A model generated the notes under the pieces. It searched no databases, was not told the DNA's origin, and saw only the letters and a program-made list of their open reading frames with translations. This document shows, in pieces, positions 14,777 to 21,981 of a stretch of DNA of 47,061 bases. Numbering within the stretch: position 1 is the stretch's first letter; each line of letters opens with the position of its first letter. The stretch is taken from positions 1 to 47,061 of the forward strand of contig CAZXUS010000008.1 of assembly GCA_964643985.1 (NCBI GenBank). Direction: 5' to 3'. The stretch comes from UBA2773 sp964643985. Lineage in GTDB: Bacteria > Patescibacteriota > Minisyncoccia > Moranbacterales > DUUL01. The position numbers and the translations under genes are program-made.

Positions 14777-15772
14777 ATGGTTAATTTTGTAAATAGAAAA
14801 ATTAGGTCTTTAACGCTGGGAGAAAAATTAAAAAAAATCAGAAAAAAATCAGGAATTTCTTTGGCAGAAATGTCTGTAAAGACTAAAATAAAACAAGACT
14901 ATTTAAAAAAAATAGAATCTAATAGTTTTGAAAAAATGCCTTTTGATGTTTATATCAAAGGTTTTTTGAGGAGTTATGCTAAGCATTTAAATTTGAGTTC
15001 AGAAAAAATAATTGCTCAATTCAATAAAGAGGTCGGGGTCAGAAAAAATGTTAGAAGATATCGAAAGAAGGGAACTAAGAAATTTAAATTTGAAATGACC
15101 GGCTTTATTATTACTCCCAAAATGGTTTCTATTTTAATTTCTGTTATAATTTTTTTAGTAGGTTTTAGTTATTTCTATTTAGAAGTTAATCATTTTTCCA
15201 GAAAACCAAACTTGGTCATTGAAGCTCCGAAATCACTTAATAGTATTGATTCCAGCTCGGTTGAAATTCGAGGTTTTACAGATTTAGAAAATAAAATTAC
15301 AATAAATAATGAATCAATTTTCATTGACTCAAAAGGAAAATTCAAAGAAACAATTGGCTTGCAAAAAGGTCCTAATGAAATAATCATTGAAGCTTCAAAC
15401 AAATTTAATAGAAATACCAGGAAAATTATTAACATTATTGCTAATTACGAATTGGATACCCTAGAAACTGAAAATGAAAAAAATAATCAGTCGGAAAATA
15501 ATTTGTCTCCCACTAAGTTTTTTGTAGAAATTGAAAGTCGTGAAGTTGAAAGTTATTTAACAATCAAAATAGATGACAATGAAAAACAAGTGAATATTCT
15601 TTATCCAGGAACTATTCTAAAAATTGAAGTCAAAGATCAAATTGAGATTAGCTCTGGTAAGGCAAGTAATACTTATGTTAGAATAAACGAAGGAGAATTT
15701 TTTGTTTTAGACAAAGAAAAAGATGGTTTAAAAACGGTTAATTTAAACAAAAACGGAATTACTTTAGAGTAG
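14777..15772 (+). CDS. RodZ-like helix-turn-helix membrane protein
   Basis: 331 residues. An N-terminal Xre-type helix-turn-helix (about 13-75; TLGEKLKKIRKKSGISLAEM, then PFDVYIKGFLRSYAKHL) lies in the cytoplasm. A basic stretch (90-106) leads into one membrane helix at about 115-136, then an outside part with a bacterial-Ig/glucodextranase-like segment (about 145-225) and a C-terminal beta domain resembling DUF4115. This layout is that of RodZ, which links MreB to the cell-wall elongation machine; no mreB lies in the window. Family-B elements sit on both sides (14607-14746, 15786-15859). Confidence 0.82.
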   Translation: MVNFVNRKIRSLTLGEKLKKIRKKSGISLAEMSVKTKIKQDYLKKIESNSFEKMPFDVYIKGFLRSYAKHLNLSSEKIIAQFNKEVGVRKNVRRYRKKGTKKFKFEMTGFIITPKMVSILISVIIFLVGFSYFYLEVNHFSRKPNLVIEAPKSLNSIDSSSVEIRGFTDLENKITINNESIFIDSKGKFKETIGLQKGPNEIIIEASNKFNRNTRKIINIIANYELDTLETENEKNNQSENNLSPTKFFVEIESREVESYLTIKIDDNEKQVNILYPGTILKIEVKDQIEISSGKASNTYVRINEGEFFVLDKEKDGLKTVNLNKNGITLE

Positions 15773-15785
15773 GAGGAATAATAAA

Positions 15786-15859
15786 GGACTGCTTCCAATC
15801 ACAGTTTTTAAACGAAATTTATCAATTTTACAGTAAAAAGGGTGATTGGAAACAATTCT
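15786..15859 (+). mobile_element. Family-B short inverted-repeat element (copy B2, minimal)
   Basis: About 74 bases between the rodZ-like gene and recA. The arms TTCCAATCACAGTTTTTA and TAAAAAGGGTGATTGGAA pair almost perfectly (two mismatches), so in RNA it forms one long hairpin. The inner sequence AAACGAAATTTATCAATTTT matches the inner flank of copies B3 and B4. It lacks the GC-rich unit, so it is probably an internal-deletion form. It lies 20 bases before recA. Confidence 0.65.
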
Positions 15860-15879
15860 GATAATAATTAAAAACGAAT

Positions 15880-16905
15880 ATGGCAACAAAAGACAAAATT
15901 AAAAAAGTACCAAAAGTAATTAAGAGACAAGATTGCAACGAAGCTCTTGAAGAAATAAGAACAAAATTTGGAGAAGGCGCTATTATGAAATTGGGAGAAG
16001 TAAAAAAAGTTGATATTGCCTCAATTTCAACTGGCTCACCGTCTTTGGACCTTGCACTAGGAATAAACGGACTACCGCGAGGAAGAGTAGTTGAAATTTA
16101 CGGTCCTGAATCATCAGGTAAAACGACCTTAGCTTTGCACGTTGTCGCTAATGCTCAAAAAGATGGTGGAGTAGCCGCTTTTGTGGATGCTGAACATGCT
16201 TTGGATCCATCTTATGCTAAAAAAATTGGAGTTGACATAGAAGAGCTTTTGATTTCCCAACCAGATAATGGCGAACAAGCCTTGGAGATTGTTGAAACAT
16301 TGGTTCGATCCAACGCTGTTGATGTAATTGTAGTTGATTCAGTGGCAGCTTTAACTCCTCGAGCAGAAATCGAAGGCGATATGGGAGATTCACATATGGG
16401 TCTTCAAGCTCGTTTGATGTCCCAAGCCTTGAGAAAGTTAACTAGTATTATTTCAAAAACTAACGTAATGGTTATTTTTATTAACCAAATTAGAATGAAA
16501 ATCGGAGTGGTTTTCGGCAATCCCGAAACTACTACTGGTGGAAATGCCTTGAAGTTTTATTCTTCGGTTCGATTGGAAGTTCGAAGAGCTGCTCAAATTA
16601 AACAAGGTGAACAAATAATTGGTAATCGAGTTAAAGTTAAGGTCGTTAAAAATAAAGTCGCCCCTCCTTTTCAAGTCGCTGAATTTGATATTATGTACAA
16701 CCGAGGAATTTCCAAAGAAGGCGACGTCGTTGAACTTGGCACAAATCTTAAAGTTCTCGATAAAGCTGGCGCTTGGTTTAGCTATAAAGGCGAAAAGATT
16801 GGACAGGGAAGAGAGTCTGTAAAGAAATATCTTCAAGAAAATCCTAAAATTTATGATGAAATGTTAAACGAAATCAAAGAAAAGAAAAAACTAGAAGAAC
16901 TCTAA
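15880..16905 (+). CDS. recA: Recombinase RecA
   Basis: 341 residues, normal length. RecA forms filaments on single-stranded DNA, performs strand exchange and triggers SOS cleavage reactions. Visible: GEGAIMKLGE, Walker A GPESSGKTT (75-83), EHALDPSYA, VDSVAALTPRAEIEGD with the Walker B strand, QALRKLT and NQIRMKIGVVFGNPETTTGG (L2 loop region). A C-terminal domain ends in a lysine/glutamate-rich tail. No LexA-type operator could be recognised upstream, where a family-B hairpin lies instead. Element A2 begins on the base after its stop codon. Confidence 0.97.
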   Translation: MATKDKIKKVPKVIKRQDCNEALEEIRTKFGEGAIMKLGEVKKVDIASISTGSPSLDLALGINGLPRGRVVEIYGPESSGKTTLALHVVANAQKDGGVAAFVDAEHALDPSYAKKIGVDIEELLISQPDNGEQALEIVETLVRSNAVDVIVVDSVAALTPRAEIEGDMGDSHMGLQARLMSQALRKLTSIISKTNVMVIFINQIRMKIGVVFGNPETTTGGNALKFYSSVRLEVRRAAQIKQGEQIIGNRVKVKVVKNKVAPPFQVAEFDIMYNRGISKEGDVVELGTNLKVLDKAGAWFSYKGEKIGQGRESVKKYLQENPKIYDEMLNEIKEKKKLEEL

Positions 16906-16955
16906 TACCATTTTCAACCAACCACTACCCCTCCAAGTTTTGAAAATTTGGACTG

Positions 16956-17040
16956 CCCGTCTCGCGTCGCTTGCCGAGGCGGACCCGTCTCGCGTCGCTT
17001 GCCGAGGCGGACCCGTCTCGCGTTACTCGCCGAGGCAGGC
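16956..17040 (+). repeat. Three tandem GC-rich 28-bp units
   Basis: Units start at 16956, 16984 and 17012, an exact 28-base period. The first two are identical; the third is degenerate (GTTACTCGCC in place of GTCGCTTGCC). Copy number differs from A1 (two units), showing gain or loss of whole units. Confidence 0.85.
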
Positions 17041-17068
17041 AACTTTGAAAAAAATATTAAATGTATCC

Positions 17069-17260
17069 GGTGGCTATTCCCAATCACCCTTTTTACTGCC
17101 CGTCTCGCTGAGGCTTGCCGAGGCGGACAATTTTCCATTTTTGGTTAAATTCTTTAAAAATTTTAGTATCTTAGCTAAAGCTAAAGCTTCAAAAATTTTA
17201 AAATAATTTATCTCAAAACTAATAAATTTCGTTTAAAAAGCTTAATTAGAAATAGCCCCT
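17069..17260 (+). mobile_element. Nested family-B element (copy B3)
   Basis: Inserted in A2 at the site corresponding to the intact palindrome 13973-13986 of A1. The left end reads GGCTATTCCCAATCACCCTT; the right end, as reverse complement, reads GGGGCTATTTCTAATTAAGC. The interior holds one 29-base variant of the GC-rich unit (17099-17127) and an AT-rich part with AGCTAAAGCTAAAGC. The same composite, reversed, occurs at the window end. Confidence 0.6.
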
Positions 17261-17353
17261 AGATACTAATTCAAGATTTTTTTCTTCGTTTCGTCTAAAA
17301 TTTTCTGTAACTTAATGGGTATTGGTTAGTTGGAAATAGTATAAAAAATAAAA

Positions 17354-18292
17354 ATGTCTAAATTTAAAATTTTTATTGTTATTTTGATTGGAGTTTCAAT
17401 CCCACTTTATGTTTTATGGAAAATTGTTTTGGTTGAATTCAATTATTCTTCAATTAGTGCGGCTCAATCAGGAGTTAAACTAACTTTTCAAGAAATTGAT
17501 ACTCAAAAACTTTTGGTTTTCCCCGAAGAAGAAAACTATTTTTTTGATAAAATTAAACTAGAAATTAAATTTAAAGAAAACTCCAAAATTCCAGCTAAAC
17601 TTGATATTAAGGCTTATCAAAATTTTCTAGTTAATTTTTATCCGCTAGTTAAAGGGGAATTAGAAGAGGACAAGTTGAGAAGCCTGCTTTTTCAAGGAAA
17701 CTCCACCAATTTACCGATCGGAAGTTTGTTTTTCAACGGAGATGCGATTAGTATAATGCTTCCAAACAACTCTTATCGGTCAATTTTTTCAGCAGAATTG
17801 TTTGAAAAAATGGGTTATAGATGGGATGATGTAATCTCCAAGGAAGTAGGTTTCGCTGGTAGATTAGAGAAGAAAGAAAATTTTTTGTATGGCAACGCTC
17901 ATCCAGACGGAACTTTTCTGGAAGTTGATAATAATTTTTTTCTAATTTGGGATAAAAAAATATTTCCAATTGAATCGAGTCTGAATCCTAATGATTTTTC
18001 CAAAACTACTCCAATTAAAATCGATTCCTTAGAGACTAATTATTTTGATAATTGTCAAATAAAACTTCAGGAAAATAAGGCGGTTTGTTTCTTTAGCAAA
18101 AAGGACAATTTGATTAAGTCTAATTATGTTTTTATTTCTAATAATCTTAGCAGTCAAGACATAGAAGAAGCGAAGATTTCACTATCAACTAATCCCTCTA
18201 TTTGGTCATTGCAAAATAATTTTTTAGTAAGTATTGATAATATCAAATTAAAATTAATCAAAAAATATCGAGGTTATATTCCTTTTATTTAA
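17354..18292 (+). CDS. Hypothetical membrane-anchored protein
   Basis: 312 residues; I do not recognise the family. The N-terminus has one hydrophobic helix (about 4-26, FIVILIGVSIPLYVLWKIVL) that could be a signal anchor, so the rest probably lies outside the membrane. That remainder is beta-rich and polar, with no catalytic motif visible; a Trp- and Gly-containing middle part (GYRWDDVISKEVGFAGRLEK, then YGNAHPDGTFLEVDNNFFLI) stands out. It begins 12 bases after element A2 and is followed 8 bases later by a small multi-helix membrane protein, probably a partner. Nothing in codon use marks it as foreign. Confidence 0.6.
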   Translation: MSKFKIFIVILIGVSIPLYVLWKIVLVEFNYSSISAAQSGVKLTFQEIDTQKLLVFPEEENYFFDKIKLEIKFKENSKIPAKLDIKAYQNFLVNFYPLVKGELEEDKLRSLLFQGNSTNLPIGSLFFNGDAISIMLPNNSYRSIFSAELFEKMGYRWDDVISKEVGFAGRLEKKENFLYGNAHPDGTFLEVDNNFFLIWDKKIFPIESSLNPNDFSKTTPIKIDSLETNYFDNCQIKLQENKAVCFFSKKDNLIKSNYVFISNNLSSQDIEEAKISLSTNPSIWSLQNNFLVSIDNIKLKLIKKYRGYIPFI

Positions 18293-18300
18293 AGTTAAAT

Positions 18301-18687
18301 ATGAATTTAAAAATTATTTTAAAAGAAAGCAAAAAAATACTTAAACAAAATGCTAAATTTATTTTTTGGATTCTTCTGGTTTTATCAATAGATTACTTAA
18401 TCTTGTTTTTTGTTGAATCAATCCTGCCTGGCTATGTAATAAATCATTTCAATTTAAACTTTTTACTTCTAGTAATTTTAGGCGGTTGGTTGTTTTTTCC
18501 TTATTTTTCTAGTAAAAAACTTTTTGCTAAAAATTCCTTTAAACTTCCTTTATTTTTTATCATTACTATTTTCTTTATTAGCACCTGGTTTATTCTATAT
18601 AAATTACTAAACTGGGAGTTAGCCGTCTTCTTTTTATTTCTGATAATAATTGGGCGTTTAGTTTACAAACAATTTTCAACAAAATAA
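18301..18687 (+). CDS. Hypothetical small integral membrane protein
   Basis: 128 residues with about four membrane helices (near 18-40, 49-67, 79-100 and 103-122) and a lysine-rich cytoplasmic start. No family recognised. It lies 8 bases after the previous unknown gene, so the two are probably co-transcribed and may act together. A short AT-only hairpin (AAAATAAA / TTTATTTT) follows its stop codon. Confidence 0.6.
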   Translation: MNLKIILKESKKILKQNAKFIFWILLVLSIDYLILFFVESILPGYVINHFNLNFLLLVILGGWLFFPYFSSKKLFAKNSFKLPLFFIITIFFISTWFILYKLLNWELAVFFLFLIIIGRLVYKQFSTK

Positions 18688-18741
18688 ATTTTTATTTTGA
18701 TTATTTCAAAGTTATTTGCTTTTTAGTAGTTCCTTTTTGTG

Positions 18742-18770
18742 TTGCTTTTTATTTTAATTGGCATTATAAT
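18742..18770 (+). promoter_or_regulatory. Sigma70-type promoter of the first P-loop kinase gene
   Basis: TTGCTT at 18742-18747, 17-base spacer, consensus TATAAT at 18765-18770. Transcription would start near 18777, about 35 bases before the ATG at 18812. Confidence 0.6.
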
Positions 18771-18811
18771 ATTAGGGTTGTTTTTGAATAATTAATTTTT
18801 TATACATAAAA

Positions 18812-19375
18812 ATGCAAAAAATTGTTATCGGATTAGTCGGAGAAGTTGGTTCAGGAAAAGACACCGTGGGGAAATATTTAGAAGAAAAATATGGAGCTAA
18901 ACAAGTTCGATTCGCTGACCCTATCAAAGACACTCTTTCTATTTATTTTGATAAATTATCCAGAGCTGATCAACATTGGTTGTTTATGGCTTTTCAAGAA
19001 AGATTTGGCGATGATATTTTGAGTCGGGCTATTCGAAAAAAGATTGAGGATGAAGAAAATCAAATAGTGGTAGTCAACGGACTTCGAATGCCTCCAGATT
19101 TAAAATTCATAAGAAGTTTTGAAAATAATAAAATTTTATATGTGACGGCTTCCCCAAATACTCGTTGGGAACGAGCCTCAAAACGAGACGAAAAAAGTGA
19201 TGACAGCACTTCTTTTGAAAATTTTGAAAAAATCGATTTAAAACCAACTGAAATCAATGTTCCCAAGATTGGTGCTGAAGCCGATTTCAAAGTTGACAAT
19301 GAATTTAATTTAGATCATTTATTAATCGAGACCGATAAATTTATGCAAAATCTTGGCTACCAAAAAATGAATTAG
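18812..19375 (+). CDS. P-loop nucleotide/nucleoside monophosphate kinase-like protein
   Basis: 187 residues. Walker A is GEVGSGKDT (about 10-18), followed by a helix KYLEEKYGAK. VVNGLRMPPDL looks like the acid-containing second strand, and RWERASKRDEKSDDSTSFENF has the arginine-rich lid. The gene at 20027 is a clear paralogue sharing GE--SGK-TV-KYL, the ER--KR-E-SDD-T lid and the final DF-VDN. Such proteins resemble dephospho-CoA kinase-like UPF0200 and viral deoxynucleotide kinases; the substrate is unknown. Position beside thymidylate genes suggests a deoxynucleotide, which is inference. It has its own promoter and terminator. Confidence 0.65.
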   Translation: MQKIVIGLVGEVGSGKDTVGKYLEEKYGAKQVRFADPIKDTLSIYFDKLSRADQHWLFMAFQERFGDDILSRAIRKKIEDEENQIVVVNGLRMPPDLKFIRSFENNKILYVTASPNTRWERASKRDEKSDDSTSFENFEKIDLKPTEINVPKIGAEADFKVDNEFNLDHLLIETDKFMQNLGYQKMN

Positions 19376-19391
19376 AGTCATTCAATTGTGG

Positions 19392-19409
19392 TCAAACGGC
19401 GCCGTTTGA
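19392..19409. promoter_or_regulatory. Perfect 18-bp palindrome
   Basis: TCAAACGGCGCCGTTTGA is perfectly self-complementary and GC-rich in an AT-rich spacer. It lies 17 bases after the stop of the kinase gene and just before a terminator. It could be a protein-binding operator or a relic hairpin. No second copy was noticed in the window. Confidence 0.4.
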
Positions 19410-19421
19410 ATACAATAGGCC

Positions 19422-19452
19422 AAAAAATCGGGTTATTAAGACCCGATTTTTT
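19422..19452 (+). terminator. Rho-independent terminator
   Basis: Stem AAAAAATCGGGT / ACCCGATTTTTT with a seven-base loop (19422-19452), running into a T-tract. It separates the first P-loop kinase gene from the dCMP deaminase operon. Confidence 0.8.
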
Positions 19453-19502
19453 TGTTTATAATCAGCAGTGTCAAAAGCCCTCTTTTATTTCCCTTTTATT
19501 TT

Positions 19503-19511
19503 TGTTAGAAT
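19503..19511 (+). promoter_or_regulatory. Extended -10 promoter of the thymidylate operon
   Basis: TGTTAGAAT has the TGn extension directly before TAGAAT; no good -35 box lies at the right distance. The identical nonamer precedes the FtsA-like gene at 29866-29874. The dCMP deaminase ATG follows 33 bases later. Confidence 0.4.
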
Positions 19512-19544
19512 ATTATTACCGATTTTAGAAAATAATAATAAATT

Positions 19545-20030
19545 ATGATAAAAGCTGGAAAATCTTTAAGCTGGGATGAAACATTTATGCTAATGACCAA
19601 ATTGATTGCCAAAAAATCAAAAGAACCCAACACCAAGGTTGGTGCTTGCGTTGTCGACGAAAATAATATTATCGTTGGATTAGGTTATAATGGTTTTCCT
19701 AGAAATTGTGACGACAATGCTTTTCCTTGGGAAAGAGAAGGCGATGTTTTAGATGTAAAATACACCTATGTAGTTCACGCTGAAGCCAATGCTATAATGA
19801 ATTCCAATAAATCAGTTAAAGATTGTCGTATTTACGTATGTTTATTTCCATGCAATGAATGTGCTAAAATAATTATACAAAATGGAATCAAGGAGGTTAT
19901 TTATGAATCGGATAAATATAAAGACGTTGATATCTTTATCGCTTCTCGGAAAATGCTCAAAGCAGCTGGAGTAAAAATGAGAAAATATGTAACAAAAAAT
20001 GAATTAGAAGTAACAAAAAAATCAAAATGA
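19545..20030 (+). CDS. Deoxycytidylate (dCMP) deaminase
   Basis: 161 residues. Converts dCMP to dUMP, the substrate of thymidylate synthase. Zinc-site motifs of the cytidine/dCMP deaminase family are complete: HAE with H78 and catalytic E80, and PCNEC with C103 and C106. The N-terminal WDETFMLMTKLIAKKSKEPN, the GYNGFPRN segment and its long insertion before the HAE motif are typical of the dCMP branch and not of tRNA or cytidine deaminases. In this branch dCTP often activates and dTTP inhibits. Its stop overlaps the start of the next gene by four bases (ATGA). Confidence 0.92.
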   Translation: MIKAGKSLSWDETFMLMTKLIAKKSKEPNTKVGACVVDENNIIVGLGYNGFPRNCDDNAFPWEREGDVLDVKYTYVVHAEANAIMNSNKSVKDCRIYVCLFPCNECAKIIIQNGIKEVIYESDKYKDVDIFIASRKMLKAAGVKMRKYVTKNELEVTKKSK

Positions 20031-20566
20031 AAATAATTTTAGGTGTAGCTGGTGAAATGGCTAGTGGAAAGGGAACTGTAGCGAAGTATTTAACCGAAGA
20101 AAAACAAGGTGTTAGTTATCGATTTTCTTCTATTTTAAGAGACCTAGTTCAAAGACTCTATCTTGATGAAACTAGAGAAAACTTACAAACAATATCCACG
20201 GCGGTTCGAGAAAATTTTGGTCAAGATATTTTATGCAAAGTAATTTGTCAGGACGTAGTCAATGATCAAACTGAAATAATTGTTATTGATGGAGTTCGAA
20301 GAATTCAAGATGTTGAAAAATTAAAAAATCTCAAAGAATTCAAACTTATTTATTTAGAAGCAGATTTAGAGAAAAGATTTGAAAGAATAAAAAAACGAGG
20401 AGAAAACAGCGATGACAGAACTAAAACCTTAGAAGAATTCAAGAAAGATCATGAAAGAGAAGCCGAGCAAGAAATTAAACAACTCAAAAACGAGGCTGAT
20501 TTTATCGTAGATAATAACAATTCTTTTGAAAATTTATATAAACAAATAAATAATTTATTAAAATAA
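20027..20566 (+). CDS. P-loop kinase-like protein, paralogue of the 18812 gene
   Basis: 179 residues. Walker A GEMASGKGT, then VIDGVRRIQDVEKLK as the second acidic strand with arginines, and a lid region KRFERIKKRGENSDDRTKTL followed by EEFKKDHEREAEQ. The lid and following helix recall the archaeal UPF0200 dephospho-CoA-kinase-like group. Translationally coupled to dCMP deaminase by a four-base overlap and followed five bases later by thyA. A role in phosphorylating a deoxynucleotide is the natural guess but is not shown. Confidence 0.65.
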   Translation: MKIILGVAGEMASGKGTVAKYLTEEKQGVSYRFSSILRDLVQRLYLDETRENLQTISTAVRENFGQDILCKVICQDVVNDQTEIIVIDGVRRIQDVEKLKNLKEFKLIYLEADLEKRFERIKKRGENSDDRTKTLEEFKKDHEREAEQEIKQLKNEADFIVDNNNSFENLYKQINNLLK

Positions 20567-20571
20567 AAAAA

Positions 20572-21498
20572 ATGAAACAGTATCTGGATTTATTGCAACA
20601 TTTAAAAGACAATGGGACAGAGAAGACTGATCGAACTGGAGTGGGAACAAAAAGTTGTTTCGGATATCAGCTGAGAACTAATTTATCCAAGGGTTTTCCG
20701 TTATTGACGACTAAAAAAGTTTTTTTAAAGGGAATTACATATGAACTACTTTGGTTTTTGAGTGGTTCAACTAATATTAAATATTTAGTTGAAAATGGGG
20801 TTAACATTTGGAATGAATGGCCCTTTCAAACTTACTTAAAGACTAATGATTTAGAGAAAGAAATCCCAACTTATTCCGAAAAATGGAACAAGGAATTTAA
20901 AATTTTTATTGAAAAAATAAAAACAGACCAGGAGTTTTCTGAAAAATGGGGAAATTTAGGTCCTGTTTATGGCAAACAGTGGATTCGATGGGAAAGCGAA
21001 GCTGGTCCAATCAATCAAATTAACGACGCTATTAATTTAATAAAAAATAGTCCAGACTCCAGAAGAATAATTGTAAGCGGTTGGAATGTTGGGGATATTC
21101 AAGATATTTTAAAGGGAAAATTTATCGCCCCTCCCCCTTGTCACACCTTGTTTCAATTTTATGTTATTAATAATAAATTATCTTGCCAATTATACCAAAG
21201 GAGTGCTGATGTGTTTTTGGGAGTTCCTTTCAATATAGCCTCTTATGCTCTTTTAACGATGATGATTGCTCAAGTTTGCGATTTAGAACTAGGCGATTTT
21301 GTTCATACTTTTGGGGATGTTCATATTTATAAAAATCATTATAAACAAGTTGACGAGCAATTAAGTCGAACTCCTAGCGAATTACCTCAGATGATTTTAA
21401 ATCCTAAAATTAAAAATATTTACGATTTTAAATATGAAGATTTTGAACTAAAAAATTATGACCCTCAAGCACCGATTAAAGCTCCTATAGCCGTTTAA
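20572..21498 (+). CDS. thyA: Thymidylate synthase
   Basis: 308 residues. Methylates dUMP to dTMP using methylene-tetrahydrofolate. Catalytic C190 lies in APPPCHTLFQFYV; RTGVGT near 21-26, the GPVYGKQWIRW segment (130-140), SRRIIVSGWNV (163-173), QRSADVFLGVPFNIASYA and GDVHIYKNH complete the family motifs. It is longer than the 264-residue E. coli enzyme through an insertion at about 84-125, a known variant type. It is embedded between a putative kinase and dihydrofolate reductase. Confidence 0.96.
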   Translation: MKQYLDLLQHLKDNGTEKTDRTGVGTKSCFGYQLRTNLSKGFPLLTTKKVFLKGITYELLWFLSGSTNIKYLVENGVNIWNEWPFQTYLKTNDLEKEIPTYSEKWNKEFKIFIEKIKTDQEFSEKWGNLGPVYGKQWIRWESEAGPINQINDAINLIKNSPDSRRIIVSGWNVGDIQDILKGKFIAPPPCHTLFQFYVINNKLSCQLYQRSADVFLGVPFNIASYALLTMMIAQVCDLELGDFVHTFGDVHIYKNHYKQVDEQLSRTPSELPQMILNPKIKNIYDFKYEDFELKNYDPQAPIKAPIAV

Positions 21499-21508
21499 TA
21501 AAACAAAT

Positions 21509-21979
21509 ATGATCAGTATTATTGTTGTAATTGGAGAAAACAACGCCATCGGTTGCAAAAACAATCTTCTCTGGAAACTTCCAGGTGACATGAAAAGATT
21601 TAAAAAAATCACCGAAAATCATACGGTAATTATGGGAGATAGAACTTTTAAATCAATCGGTTTTCCTTTACCAAATCGAAAAAATATAGTCGTCACGAGA
21701 GATAAAAAATATCAAGCGCCTGGTTGTGAGCTAGAATTTTCTCTGGAAAATATTTTAAATAAATATCAAAATTCAAAAGAGGAAGTTTTTATAATTGGAG
21801 GCGGACAAATTTACAAACAATCCTTACCTTTCACTCAAAAATTGTATCTAACAACAATAGAAGAATCACCTGAGGCTGATACTTTTTTCCCTGATCATTC
21901 TAATTTTAAAAATATAGTCAGAAAAGAAAAGGGGATTGACAATGGACACAAATATACTTTTCTGGAATTAACAAAATAA
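21509..21979 (+). CDS. folA: Dihydrofolate reductase
   Basis: 156 residues, typical. Reduces dihydrofolate released by thymidylate synthase back to tetrahydrofolate using NADPH. NNLLWKLPGDMKRFK carries catalytic D27 at the E. coli position; VIMGDRTFKSIGFPLPNRKN is the NADPH-binding motif (MGDRTF replaces the usual MGRKTF), and FIIGGGQIYKQSLP follows. It lies 10 bases after thyA and two bases before tmk, so the genes work as one pathway unit. Confidence 0.95.
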   Translation: MISIIVVIGENNAIGCKNNLLWKLPGDMKRFKKITENHTVIMGDRTFKSIGFPLPNRKNIVVTRDKKYQAPGCELEFSLENILNKYQNSKEEVFIIGGGQIYKQSLPFTQKLYLTTIEESPEADTFFPDHSNFKNIVRKEKGIDNGHKYTFLELTK

Positions 21980-21981
21980 AT

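Larger units (their letters stand above)
16906..17341 (+). mobile_element. Family-A element carrying a nested family-B element (copy A2)
   Basis: 436 bases from TACCATTTTCAACCAACC, directly after the recA stop, to GTTGGAAATAGTA. The outer parts match A1 closely on both sides, including the block AACTTTGAAAAAAATATTAA and GATACTAATTCAAG. In place of the A1 palindrome, about 192 bases are inserted (about 17069-17260). Three tandem GC-rich 28-bp units lie at 16956-17040. Short open frames across the GC-rich repeats on both strands are repeat translations, not genes. Confidence 0.7.

Noticed and set aside
15771..15776. Perfect AGGAGG ribosome-binding site
   Set aside because: It overlaps the rodZ stop codon and no start codon lies within a usable distance; a family-B element follows.
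16956..17040. CRISPR array from three 28-bp repeats
   Set aside because: The units are directly adjacent with no spacers, the third is degenerate, and no cas genes are nearby.
16914..17206. Overlapping plus- and minus-strand frames in the recA downstream region
   Set aside because: They are translations of the GC-rich 28-bp units inside element A2, with no start signal or family similarity.
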